Assembly (NCBI GenBank): GCA_016790475.1
Contig: JAEUOX010000112.1
Coordinates: forward strand, 1 to 50,619
DNA length: 50,619 nt
From: Rhodoferax sp.
GTDB taxonomy: Bacteria > Pseudomonadota > Gammaproteobacteria > Burkholderiales > Burkholderiaceae_C
Reading direction: 5' to 3'
The notes below the pieces were generated by a model. It was not told the origin of the DNA and did no database searches. It was given only the letters and a program-made list of their open reading frames with translations. Positions 26,090 through 34,405 of the stretch are shown in pieces (position 1 is the first letter of the stretch; every line of letters begins with the position of its first letter). The translations under genes and the position numbers were made by a program.

Positions 26090-29000
26090 ATGGATCTCCC
26101 CCAACTCAGTACCGGCAAACGGTTCCACCTGCCCTGTCCCACCGGCTCCGCCGACGCCCTGCTGCTGGCCGAGCTGGCGCAACGCGAGAAATCCGCCGGC
26201 CGGCCGGTGGCCATCGTCACCGCGCAGGCGGCCGACGCGCAACGCCTGCTGGAGGAGATCCGCTTCTTCGCGCCGACGCTGCGTTGCGCGCTGTTCCCGG
26301 ACTGGGAGACGCTGCCCTACGACACCTTCTCGCCGCACCAGGACCTGATCAGTGAACGGCTGGCCACGCTGTGGCGGATCTCGCAGCGCGACAAGGACAC
26401 CGGCGCCGATGTGGTGCTGGTGCCGGCCACGACCGCGCTGTACCGGCTGGCGCCGCCCCGCTTCCTGGCCGGCTACACCTTCCATTTCAAGGTGCGCCAG
26501 AAGCTGGACGAGGCCCGCCTGCGTGCCCAGCTGACGCTGGCCGGCTACAGCCATGTGAGCCAGGTCGTCAGCCCCGGCGAGTACGCGGTACGCGGCAGCC
26601 TGATCGACCTGTTCCCGATGGGCTCGGCCGTGCCCTACCGAGTCGACCTGTTCGACGACGAGATCGACAGCATCCGAACCTTCGACCCGGACACCCAGCG
26701 CAGCCTGTACCCGGTGCCCGAGGCTCGCCTGCTGCCAGGCCGCGAGTTTCCGATGGACGACGACGCGCGCACGCTGTTCCGCAAGCGCTGGCGCGAGCTG
26801 CTGGACGGCGACCCGACCAAGAGCCGCATCTACAAGGACATGGGCACCGGCGTGGCTACGGCCGGCATCGAGTACTACCTGCCGCTGTTCTTCGAGGACA
26901 CCGCAACGGTATTCGACTACCTCGGCCCGGACGCCACGCTGGTGCTGCACGGCAACCTGGAGGACGCCTTCGCGCACTTCTGGCAGGACACCCGGGACCG
27001 CTACCGCCTGGTGCAGGGTGATCCGGAGCGCCCGACGCTGCCGCCACCCGCGCTGTTCCTGAACGCCGAGCAGTTCTACCTGCGGGCCAAGGACTACGCG
27101 CAGCTGGCGCTGCGGGCTGCGACCTGCGACGCGGCGGAGGCGGATACCGAGGCCCACCAGAACCAGTGGGCCTCGCTGCCACCGCTGACGGTCGTGCGCG
27201 GCGCCGAGGACCCGCTGGCCCGCCTCAAGCAGCATCTGCAGTCCACCGAGCACCGGGTGCTGGTCGTGGCAGAGAGCGAAGGCCGCCGCGAGAGCCTGCT
27301 GGACTTCCTGCGCGCCAGCGCGCTGGACCCGACCCGCTTCGACTCGCTGGAAGAGTTCATCGGCAGCAGCGAGAAGATCGGCCTGGCCACCGCGGCGCTG
27401 AGCAGCGGCTTCCGCTGGCTGGAGCGCGGCATCGACTTCGTCACCGAGACCGAGCTGTTCGCCAGCGGCCCGGTGGCCCGCCGGCGCCGCAAGCAGGAGC
27501 AGGTCAGCGATGTCGAGGCGCTGATCAAGGACCTGAGCGAGCTCAACGTCGGCGACCCGGTCGTGCACAGCGCGCATGGCGTGGGCCGCTACCGCGGCCT
27601 GGTCAACATGGACCTGGGCCAGAAGGACGATGCGGGCGAACCGGTGATGCAGGAGTTCCTGCACCTGGAATATGCCGACAAGGCGACGCTGTACGTGCCG
27701 GTCAGCCAGCTGCAGCTGATCGGCCGCTACACCGGGGTCAGCGCGGACGAGGCGCCGCTGCACAAGCTCGGCTCCGGCCAGTGGGACAAGGCCCGCCGCA
27801 AGGCCGCCGAGCAGGTGCGCGACTCCGCCGCCGAGCTGCTGGACATCTACGCCCGCCGCGCGCTGCGCGAGGGGCATGCCTTCCGTTATTCGCCGAACGA
27901 CTACGAGACCTTCGCGAACGACTTCGGCTTCGAGGAGACGGCCGACCAGCGGGCCGCGATCCACGCGGTGATCCAGGACATGATCAGCCCGCGCCCGATG
28001 GACCGGCTGGTCTGTGGCGATGTGGGCTTCGGCAAGACCGAGGTCGCGCTGCGCGCTGCGTTCATCGCCGTCACCGGCGGCAAGCAGGTGGCCTTCCTGG
28101 CGCCTACGACGCTGCTGGCCGAGCAGCACTACCAGACGCTGGTCGACCGCTTCGGCAAGTGGCCGGTCAAGATCGCCGAGATGAGCCGCTTCCGCTCCGC
28201 CAAGGAGATCACGGCCGCGATGAAGGGGCTGGCCGATGGCAGCATCGACATCGTCGTGGGCACGCACAAGCTGCTGAGCCAGGACACGCGCTTCAAGAAC
28301 CTGGGCCTGTTGATCATCGACGAGGAGCACCGCTTTGGCGTGCGCCACAAGGAGGCGATGAAGGCGCTGCGCGCCGAGGTCGACGTGCTGACGCTGACCG
28401 CGACGCCAATCCCCCGCACGCTGGGCATGGCGCTGGAGGGCCTGCGCGACCTCAGCGTGATCGCCACCGCGCCGCAGCGCCGGCTGGCGATCAAGACCTT
28501 CGTGCGGACCGAGGGCAACGGCGTGATCCGCGAGGCGGTGCTGCGCGAGCTCAAGCGCGGCGGGCAGGTCTATTTCCTGCACAACGAGGTCGAGACGATC
28601 GAGAACCGCCGCGCCAAGCTCGCCGAGTTGCTGCCCGAGGCCCGCATCGCGGTCGCCCACGGCCAGATGCCGGAGCGGCAGCTGGAGGCGGTGATGCGGG
28701 ACTTCATTGCGCAGCGCTTCAACCTGCTGCTGTGCTCCACGATCATCGAGACCGGCATCGACGTGCCGACGGCCAACACCATCGTCATGAGCCGCGCCGA
28801 CAAGTTTGGTCTGGCCCAGCTGCACCAGTTGCGCGGGCGCGTCGGCCGCAGCCATCATCAAGCCTATGCCTACCTGCTGGTGCCGGACGTCGAGGGCCTG
28901 ACCAAGCAGGCCGCGCAGCGCCTGGAGGCGATCCAGCAGATGGAGGAGCTCGGCTCCGGCTTCTACCTGGCGATGCACGACCTGGAGATCCGCGGCGCCG

Positions 29001-29596
29001 GCGAGGTGCTGGGCGAGAACCAGAGCGGCAACATCCTGGAGATCGGCTTCCAGCTCTACAACGAGATGCTGGCCGAGGCGGTGCGCTCATTGAAGGCCGG
29101 TAAGGAGCCGGACCTGCTGGCGCCGCTGAATGTCGCAACCGACATCAACCTGCACGCGCCCGCGCTGCTGCCCAATGACTACTGCGGCGACGTGCACCTG
29201 CGCCTGAGCTTCTACAAGAAGCTCGCCAGCGCACGCAACGCCGACCAGGTCGACGCGCTGCTGGAGGAGATCGTCGACCGCTTCGGCAAGCTGCCGCCGC
29301 AGGCCCAGACGCTGATCGACGTGCACCGGCTGCGCGTGATCGCCCGGCCCTATGGCGTCGTCAAGGTGGATGCCGCACCGGGCGTCATCACGATCACGTT
29401 CAAGAAGGACCCACCGGTGGACCCGATGCGCATCATCGAGCTGATCCGCAAGCACCGGCACATCAAGCTGGTGGGCAACGAGAAACTGCGCATCGAGCGC
29501 GCGCTGCCGCAGGCCCGGGACCGGGCCCATCTGGTGCGGGACGTGTTGCGGGGGCTGGGGCAGCCGACGGGGGTGGGGGAGGTGGTGGCGGTCTGA
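26090..29596 (+). CDS. mfd: Transcription-repair coupling factor
   Basis: A 1168-residue Mfd (E. coli 1148) that removes stalled RNA polymerase and recruits UvrA for nucleotide excision repair. The N-terminal UvrB-homology region spans about 1-350. The RNA-polymerase-interaction domain begins near 484 (LNVGDPVVHSAHGVGRYRGL). The SF2 translocase has Walker A CGDVGFGKTEVA (about 642) and DEEH near 744 (LIIDEEHRFGVRHKE). It continues through TLTATPIPRTLGMAL and a QLRGRVGRS motif near 915. A C-terminal TRCF domain covers about 1000-1150. TAGAAT (26072-26077) lies only 12 nt before the ATG and there is no Shine-Dalgarno, so the mRNA may be nearly leaderless. Confidence 0.97.
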   Translation: MDLPQLSTGKRFHLPCPTGSADALLLAELAQREKSAGRPVAIVTAQAADAQRLLEEIRFFAPTLRCALFPDWETLPYDTFSPHQDLISERLATLWRISQRDKDTGADVVLVPATTALYRLAPPRFLAGYTFHFKVRQKLDEARLRAQLTLAGYSHVSQVVSPGEYAVRGSLIDLFPMGSAVPYRVDLFDDEIDSIRTFDPDTQRSLYPVPEARLLPGREFPMDDDARTLFRKRWRELLDGDPTKSRIYKDMGTGVATAGIEYYLPLFFEDTATVFDYLGPDATLVLHGNLEDAFAHFWQDTRDRYRLVQGDPERPTLPPPALFLNAEQFYLRAKDYAQLALRAATCDAAEADTEAHQNQWASLPPLTVVRGAEDPLARLKQHLQSTEHRVLVVAESEGRRESLLDFLRASALDPTRFDSLEEFIGSSEKIGLATAALSSGFRWLERGIDFVTETELFASGPVARRRRKQEQVSDVEALIKDLSELNVGDPVVHSAHGVGRYRGLVNMDLGQKDDAGEPVMQEFLHLEYADKATLYVPVSQLQLIGRYTGVSADEAPLHKLGSGQWDKARRKAAEQVRDSAAELLDIYARRALREGHAFRYSPNDYETFANDFGFEETADQRAAIHAVIQDMISPRPMDRLVCGDVGFGKTEVALRAAFIAVTGGKQVAFLAPTTLLAEQHYQTLVDRFGKWPVKIAEMSRFRSAKEITAAMKGLADGSIDIVVGTHKLLSQDTRFKNLGLLIIDEEHRFGVRHKEAMKALRAEVDVLTLTATPIPRTLGMALEGLRDLSVIATAPQRRLAIKTFVRTEGNGVIREAVLRELKRGGQVYFLHNEVETIENRRAKLAELLPEARIAVAHGQMPERQLEAVMRDFIAQRFNLLLCSTIIETGIDVPTANTIVMSRADKFGLAQLHQLRGRVGRSHHQAYAYLLVPDVEGLTKQAAQRLEAIQQMEELGSGFYLAMHDLEIRGAGEVLGENQSGNILEIGFQLYNEMLAEAVRSLKAGKEPDLLAPLNVATDINLHAPALLPNDYCGDVHLRLSFYKKLASARNADQVDALLEEIVDRFGKLPPQAQTLIDVHRLRVIARPYGVVKVDAAPGVITITFKKDPPVDPMRIIELIRKHRHIKLVGNEKLRIERALPQARDRAHLVRDVLRGLGQPTGVGEVVAV

Positions 29597-29671
29597 AGCG
29601 GGTCAGGTGCGCTGCCCCCTCTTCCATACCGGGAGCGAGCATCAGGCTCAACCGGCGTCACCCATGGTAGT

Positions 29672-29685
29672 TTGATCTGCCTCAG
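29672..29685 (+). promoter_or_regulatory. FNR/Anr-like site upstream of the DUF4405 gene
   Basis: TTGAT-CTGC-CTCAG matches the FNR/CRP consensus TTGAT-N4-ATCAA perfectly in the first half and at 3 of 5 positions in the second. It lies about 110 bp upstream of the DUF4405 membrane-protein start, in an otherwise empty 198-bp gap after mfd. Oxygen-dependent control would fit a heme-binding membrane protein, but this is an inference from a partial match. Confidence 0.3.
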
Positions 29686-29794
29686 ACGCAGAGCGCGGCA
29701 TGCAGCCGATTTACCGCGGCTTCACGCCCCAGCCATGCTGCTTCACGCCCGCGGTGCACACTGGCCCGCACACCTTCACTACCAGACCCCTGCC

Positions 29795-30307
29795 ATGAAC
29801 CTCTCCTCCCAACGCCCCTGGATCACCCCGCTGGTCATCGGATCCTTCCTGCTGTCGGCCGTGACCGGCCTGCTGATGTTCTTCCACCTGGACAGCGGGC
29901 TGAACAAGCTCGCCCATGAGTGGCTCAGCTGGGCCATGCTGGTGGGCGTTGGCCTGCATCTGGGACTGAACCAGTTGCCGTTCAAGCGCTACTTTCAACA
30001 ACCGCTGGCGCGCGGCGTCATGGCGGGCTTCGCGGCCCTGCTGCTGCTGAGCTTCCTGCCGGTCGGCGGAACGGCCGGCGGGCAGCCGCCCTTCGCGGCG
30101 CCGGTGCAGGCACTCGCCCGCGCGCCGTTGCCGGCGCTGGCCCAGATCGCCAGCCTCAGCCCCGAGGCGTTGCGGGCACGCCTCGGCGCCGCCGGCCTGG
30201 TCGTCACGAACGATGCACAGACGCTGCAGGACATCGTCGGCCCGGAACTGCGCGCCCAGATCAACGCCCTCAACCGCATCCTGCCTCCAAACACCGCTCC
30301 ACGCTGA
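29795..30307 (+). CDS. DUF4405-type membrane protein, possible b-type cytochrome
   Basis: A 170-residue protein with three hydrophobic segments (about 9-30, 42-58 and 72-90) and a soluble C-terminal part. AHEWLSWAMLVGVGLHLGLNQL, quoted here as AHEWLSW and GLHLGLNQ, has two histidines about 15 residues apart. This fits the DUF4405 pattern, in which histidines of two membrane helices are thought to hold heme b. The last 70 residues, rich in Ala/Leu, include LSPEALRARLGAAGL, a helical region resembling segments that follow such domains in periplasmic redox proteins. The ATG at 29795 was chosen over upstream starts because the earlier 41 codons lack protein character and contain the FNR-like site. 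Family assignment is moderate. Confidence 0.6.
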   Translation: MNLSSQRPWITPLVIGSFLLSAVTGLLMFFHLDSGLNKLAHEWLSWAMLVGVGLHLGLNQLPFKRYFQQPLARGVMAGFAALLLLSFLPVGGTAGGQPPFAAPVQALARAPLPALAQIASLSPEALRARLGAAGLVVTNDAQTLQDIVGPELRAQINALNRILPPNTAPR

Positions 30308-30321
30308 CATAACATCCCCCC

Positions 30322-31035
30322 ATGACCGCCGCCACCGAACACGCCCCCGGCCTCTTTATCCGCGGTTTCCGCCCGCCCCTGCGCCTGCGCGATTTCGGCC
30401 TGGCCGCCTTCGACATGGACTCCACGCTGATCAACATCGAGTGCGTGGACGAGATTGCCGCCGCGGCGGGCCGCAAGGCGGAGGTGGCCGCGATCACCGA
30501 GGCGGCGATGCGCGGCGAAATCGCCGACTACAAGGCCAGCCTGCGCGCACGCGTCGCGCTGCTGAAGGACGTGCCGGTCGACTACCTGCAGCAGGTCTAC
30601 GACGAGCGCTTGCAGCTCAATCCGGGTGCGGCCGAGCTGCTCGCGGCCTGCAAGGCGGCCGGCCTGGCGACGCTGCTGGTCAGCGGCGGCTTCACGTTCT
30701 TCACCGACCGGGTGCGCGACCGGCTGGGCATCGACGACACCCGCTCCAATGTGCTGGAGGTCGCCAACGGGCGGCTCACCGGCCGCCTGGTGGATCAGCC
30801 CTGGGGCGACATCTGCGATGGCGAGGAAAAGCGCCGCATGCTGTTGGCCACCTGCGAGCGCCTCGGCCTGCCGCCGTCACGGGCGATCGCGGTCGGCGAC
30901 GGCGCGAACGATCTGCCGATGATGGGTGTGGCCGGGCTGTCGGTCGCCTACCACGCGAAGCCGGCGGTGCGGGCGCAGGCCATGGTCGCGATCCAGAGCG
31001 GCGGGCTGGACCGGCTGCTTGAAGTCCTCCGCTGA
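30322..31035 (+). CDS. serB: Phosphoserine phosphatase
   Basis: A 237-residue HAD-family phosphatase for the last step of serine synthesis. The nucleophile motif is AAFDMDSTLINIECVDE (D31 nucleophile, D33 acid/base), motif II is LLVSGGFTFFTDRV, and motif IV is VGDGANDLPMMGVAGLSVAYHAKP with the metal-binding aspartates (quoted as GDGANDLPMM). It lacks the N-terminal ACT-like domain of E. coli SerB, as is usual in beta-proteobacteria. CATAAC (30308-30313) sits 8 nt before the ATG with no Shine-Dalgarno, so the message may be leaderless. It is convergent with the mutarotase gene, 7 bp away. Confidence 0.95.
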   Translation: MTAATEHAPGLFIRGFRPPLRLRDFGLAAFDMDSTLINIECVDEIAAAAGRKAEVAAITEAAMRGEIADYKASLRARVALLKDVPVDYLQQVYDERLQLNPGAAELLAACKAAGLATLLVSGGFTFFTDRVRDRLGIDDTRSNVLEVANGRLTGRLVDQPWGDICDGEEKRRMLLATCERLGLPPSRAIAVGDGANDLPMMGVAGLSVAYHAKPAVRAQAMVAIQSGGLDRLLEVLR

Positions 31036-31042
31036 GGCGCCG

Positions 31043-31906
31043 TCAGCCAGCGGCCTGGCCCACCAGCCGTTGCACCCCCTGCCAACGCGCCCCGGACGCC
31101 AGCACGATCGGCGCATGGATCTGCGCCGCCTCGACACACACCATCTGGCGCCAGCCGTCCGGCGGCATGTCGGCCAGCGCGGCACAGCGCGCCGCACCCG
31201 GGTTCCAGACCACCACGTCGGCAAAGCCCTGCTGCTCGATGCGCAGCGCCCGGGCGCCACTGGGGCCGGCAGGTGCCAACCACAGCGGCGACCCTGGCCA
31301 GGGGTAGATGCGGTCCTGATCCCCCGTGCCAAAACGGATCGCACCGGCCTGCTGCTGGTGCGTGCCGCTGAGCGCGTCCCAGTAGGTCTGGCCGTCCAGG
31401 CCCTGCAAGGTCGCATCGGCCAGATCGGCCACCCGCAGATAGGTATGCAGCGCCGCCTGGAAGGACAGCTGCGTTGCACCAGTGTTCCGACAGGACAGCG
31501 TCATCGTCAACGCATCGCCGCCGACCTGCACCTGCAACTCCAGCACAAAGTCCTGCGGCCAGATCTGCCGCGTCGCCGGGCTGGCGGTCAGCTGCAGCGT
31601 CACGCTGGCCGGATCCTCCGCACCTGTCGGCACCACACGCTCCCACGCCCGGGTGCGCGCAAAGCCATGCCGCGGCAGCGGCCCGCGATCCGAGAACTGC
31701 GGAAAGATCACCGGCACACCGCCGCGGATGGCCTGGCCGGCCGCATGCCCGGAGCGCGGCGACAGGTACAGCTGGTCCTCGCCGCCCGCCGGCACCCAGC
31801 GCAGTACATGGCCGCCGTGCAGTGCCACGCTGGCCTGTGCACCATCGGGCGCGCGCAGATGCACGGCGGGCACATCGGCCGGGAGACAATGCGGGGTTTC
31901 AGACAC
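31043..31906 (-). CDS. D-hexose-6-phosphate mutarotase (aldose 1-epimerase family)
   Basis: A 287-residue galactose-mutarotase-fold protein of the YeaD type, which interconverts alpha and beta anomers of glucose 6-phosphate and related aldose phosphates. Supporting segments are YLSPRSGHAAGQAIRGGVPVIFPQF (quoted as IRGGVPVIFPQF), RHGFARTRAW with the conserved His, and the later VVVWNPG near the end. The GTG at 31906 was preferred over a TTG at 31942 because GGAGG lies 9 nt upstream of it. It is divergent from the NagB-like gene with a 77-bp gap, suggesting joint control and related sugar-phosphate substrates. Confidence 0.87.
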   Translation of the reverse strand: MSETPHCLPADVPAVHLRAPDGAQASVALHGGHVLRWVPAGGEDQLYLSPRSGHAAGQAIRGGVPVIFPQFSDRGPLPRHGFARTRAWERVVPTGAEDPASVTLQLTASPATRQIWPQDFVLELQVQVGGDALTMTLSCRNTGATQLSFQAALHTYLRVADLADATLQGLDGQTYWDALSGTHQQQAGAIRFGTGDQDRIYPWPGSPLWLAPAGPSGARALRIEQQGFADVVVWNPGAARCAALADMPPDGWRQMVCVEAAQIHAPIVLASGARWQGVQRLVGQAAG

Positions 31907-31983
31907 GGTGGACGCCTCCGCGGGCCTACCGATGCCCGCCAATTCATTCTAGACAGGCGCCCTGCGCCGACCGACACCCTCGC

Positions 31984-32742
31984 ATGCAGCTGCAACTGAT
32001 CCCGGACCCCGCCAGGATCGGCGCCAAAGTGGCGGCCGACGCCGAACGCATCCTGACCGACGCCCTCGCCCGCCAGCCGGAGGCCACGCTGGTGGCCGCC
32101 ACCGGCATGAGCCAGCTGGCGATGCTGGGCCTGCTGGCGCAATCGCGCCGCATCGACTGGCGCCGCGTCACGGTCTTTCATCTCGACGAATACATCGGCC
32201 TGCCGGCGAGCCACCGCGCCAGTTTCCGGCGTTACCTGCGCGAGCGGTTCCTGGACCACCTGCCCGCCCAGCCGGCCTTCTTCGGGATCCAGGGCGACGC
32301 GCCGGATCTGGACGCCGAGATCGCCCGGCTGAACCAGGCGCTGGGCGCACGCCCGGTGGACCTGTGCTTTGCCGGCCTGGGCGACAACGCGCACCTGGCC
32401 TTCAACGACCCGCCGGCCGACTTCGATGCCGAGGCGCCCTACATCGCCGTGGCGCTGGACGAGACCTGCCGCCAGCAGCAGACCGGCCAGGGCTGGTTCG
32501 ACCGCGTCGAGGATGTGCCGCCGCGCGCCATCTCGATGTCGGTGCGCCAGATCCTGCGCAGCCGCTGCCTGCTGATGACGGTGACCGGCCAGCGCAAGGC
32601 GCCGGCCGTCCGCGGCATGGTCGAGGGGCCGATCGACCCGTCCTGCCCGGCCTCTGCGCTGCAGCGCCACCCGCAGTGCACGGTGTACCTGGATCCGGCT
32701 GCGGCCAGCGGGCTGCGCGAGCCACCGACAGCCGCCCGCTGA
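31984..32742 (+). CDS. NagB-like sugar-phosphate isomerase/deaminase
   Basis: A 252-residue member of the glucosamine-6-phosphate isomerase/6-phosphogluconolactonase family. FHLDEYIGL contains D68, equivalent to the catalytic Asp72 of E. coli NagB. The second catalytic loop reads GLGDNAHLAFNDP: H137 matches His143, but N135 replaces Asp141 and D142 replaces Glu148. VTGQRKAPAVRGMVEGPI and CPASALQRHP follow as in family members. This variant loop defines a subgroup often still annotated as NagB. The reaction is probably on an amino-sugar or aldose phosphate, but deaminase activity should not be assumed. The ATG aligns with the family start. No nagA or sugar transporter is nearby. Confidence 0.78.
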   Translation: MQLQLIPDPARIGAKVAADAERILTDALARQPEATLVAATGMSQLAMLGLLAQSRRIDWRRVTVFHLDEYIGLPASHRASFRRYLRERFLDHLPAQPAFFGIQGDAPDLDAEIARLNQALGARPVDLCFAGLGDNAHLAFNDPPADFDAEAPYIAVALDETCRQQQTGQGWFDRVEDVPPRAISMSVRQILRSRCLLMTVTGQRKAPAVRGMVEGPIDPSCPASALQRHPQCTVYLDPAAASGLREPPTAAR

Positions 32743-32754
32743 GCGCCGCTGCGT

Positions 32755-34341
32755 TCAGGCCGTTCGCGTCACTGCAGCGCGCCCGGGCAGCACCTCGAAC
32801 GCCGCCAGCGTGCGGATACGCGTGTCCCGCTGCGTCACGTCGTCCACGACGCGCAGCCGGGTGCGCAGCTGCGTCGGCGTGAACTCGGCGACGCCGTAGC
32901 CGTGCTCCTGTGCGTCGGCGAACAGGAAGTGCGGGTTCTCTGCCAGCCGCTGCGCCGTCTGCGCATTGCCGCCGCCGCGCGACGTGATGCTGGTGCCGCA
33001 GAACTCCACGCCGACAGCGGCGCTGTCCGGCCGCGCATAGTCCGCCTTGACCTGACCGACCCAGTTCGCGTGCACGTCCCCGCCCAGGAACACCGGGTTG
33101 GGGGCCTGGTGCCGCTGCAGCGCATCGGTCAGCCGGCTGCGTGCGGCGGCATAACCGTCCCAGCCGTCGTTCGTCAGCACCTGGCCCGGGCCGGGGCGGA
33201 AGTCCCGCTGGCCGAACACCGTCTGCTGCCCGACCAGGCTCCAGACGCGGTCCCGCGTGTCCGCGGTGGCCAGCGACTGCTCCAGCCAGCGCTCCTGCGC
33301 CTCGCCGAGCATGCTGCGCCGGGTATCCATCCAGGCCGGGCACTGCTCCGGGCGCACGGTGCTGGAGCCCGGCAGGCCGTCGCGCGTGCAGACCGGCGCG
33401 TCCCGGAACTGGCGCCCGTCCAGCAGGTGCAGGCTGGCCAGCCGCCCGATCAGCAGCCGGTCGTGCACCCGCACCGAGACGCCGCCGGCGGCGCGCGCCA
33501 GTGTGCTGGCCCGCAGCGGCATGTGCTCGTACCAGGCCTGGTAGGCGGCGCTGCGCCGCTGCGCGAAATCGCCCGGCAGCGCCGGGTCGCGCGTGCCGCT
33601 GTAACCGGGGTGCACACCGGCATAGTCGTTCTGCACCTCGTGGTCGTCCCAGCCCAGGATCCAGGGGCAGGCCTGGTGCGCCGCCTGCAGGTCCGGGTCG
33701 GACTTGTACTGCGCATACCGGCGGCGGTAGTCGTCCAACGTCAGCACCCAGCCGCCGGAGGGCTGGCGCACGCGGCTGCCGGTGCCGGGGTACTCGTACA
33801 GGTAGTCGCCGAGGAACAGCACCGCATCGACGTCCTCATCCAGCAGGTGCCGCCAGGCGGAGAAGAAGCCGTCCTCCCATTTCTGGCAGGACGCATAGGC
33901 CATGCGCCAGCGTGCCACCGCGGCCTGCGGCCCCGGCAGTGTGCGGGTGCGGCCGACCGGGCTCACGGCCGCGCCGGCCAGGAAGCGGTAGTGGTACCAA
34001 CGGTCCGGCTCCAGGCCACCGACCTCCACATGCACCGCATGCGCCAGTGCCGGGTCGGCCAGCGCCTGGCCGCGGCGCAGGATCTGGCGGAACTGCGTGT
34101 CTTCCGCGAGCTCCCAGTGCACCGTCTGCACGCCGGCGGACCGCAATGCGGCAGCATGCTCGGGCTGGGTCTGGACCAGGCGGGTCCACAGAACCACCGA
34201 ATCCGTGCCCGGCGAGCCGCTGGCCACGCCAGCCTGGAACGGGTTCTCCGGCCAGCGCAGCTGGCTCCAGGCACTGCGCGGCAGCCACAGCACCGTGGCC
34301 TGAGCCAGGGCCAGGGCCAGCCAGCTCCGGCGCGTGCTCAC
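32755..34341 (-). CDS. phoD: Alkaline phosphatase D family protein, exported
   Basis: A 528-residue PhoD-type phosphatase/phosphodiesterase. The N-terminus (STRRSWLALALAQATVLWLP) has a twin-arginine and a hydrophobic stretch, so Tat export is likely, as known for PhoD. An N-terminal beta domain (about 30-135, NPFQAGVASGSPGTDSVVLWTRL) precedes the metallophosphoesterase core. Metal motifs are ASCQKWEDG, LFLGDYLYEYPG, LGWDDHEVQNDYAG and FLGGDVHANWVG. The start is a GTG with GGAGG 7 nt upstream; that Shine-Dalgarno lies at the end of the dispersed repeat separating this gene from the MFS gene. A role in phosphate scavenging is inferred from the family. Confidence 0.92.
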   Translation of the reverse strand: MSTRRSWLALALAQATVLWLPRSAWSQLRWPENPFQAGVASGSPGTDSVVLWTRLVQTQPEHAAALRSAGVQTVHWELAEDTQFRQILRRGQALADPALAHAVHVEVGGLEPDRWYHYRFLAGAAVSPVGRTRTLPGPQAAVARWRMAYASCQKWEDGFFSAWRHLLDEDVDAVLFLGDYLYEYPGTGSRVRQPSGGWVLTLDDYRRRYAQYKSDPDLQAAHQACPWILGWDDHEVQNDYAGVHPGYSGTRDPALPGDFAQRRSAAYQAWYEHMPLRASTLARAAGGVSVRVHDRLLIGRLASLHLLDGRQFRDAPVCTRDGLPGSSTVRPEQCPAWMDTRRSMLGEAQERWLEQSLATADTRDRVWSLVGQQTVFGQRDFRPGPGQVLTNDGWDGYAAARSRLTDALQRHQAPNPVFLGGDVHANWVGQVKADYARPDSAAVGVEFCGTSITSRGGGNAQTAQRLAENPHFLFADAQEHGYGVAEFTPTQLRTRLRVVDDVTQRDTRIRTLAAFEVLPGRAAVTRTA

Positions 34342-34405
34342 CGGGCAACCTCCGTGCTGCGCACTGCGGTGCGAGCTTGCTTGGGGCGGCCCGGCGCTGC
34401 GCTCA
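34342..34405 (-). repeat. Dispersed intergenic repeat, copy A
   Basis: On the minus strand this 64-bp element starts with the TGA of the MFS gene and ends just before the GTG of phoD. Blocks shared in order with copy B (50320-50380) are TGAGC, CGCCGGGCC, CCCAAG, GCTC, GCACCGCAG, GCGCAGC and GGAGGT. Copy A can form a short hairpin (CGCAC-CGCA-GTGCG). It supplies the upstream gene's stop codon and the downstream gene's Shine-Dalgarno. Confidence 0.7.
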
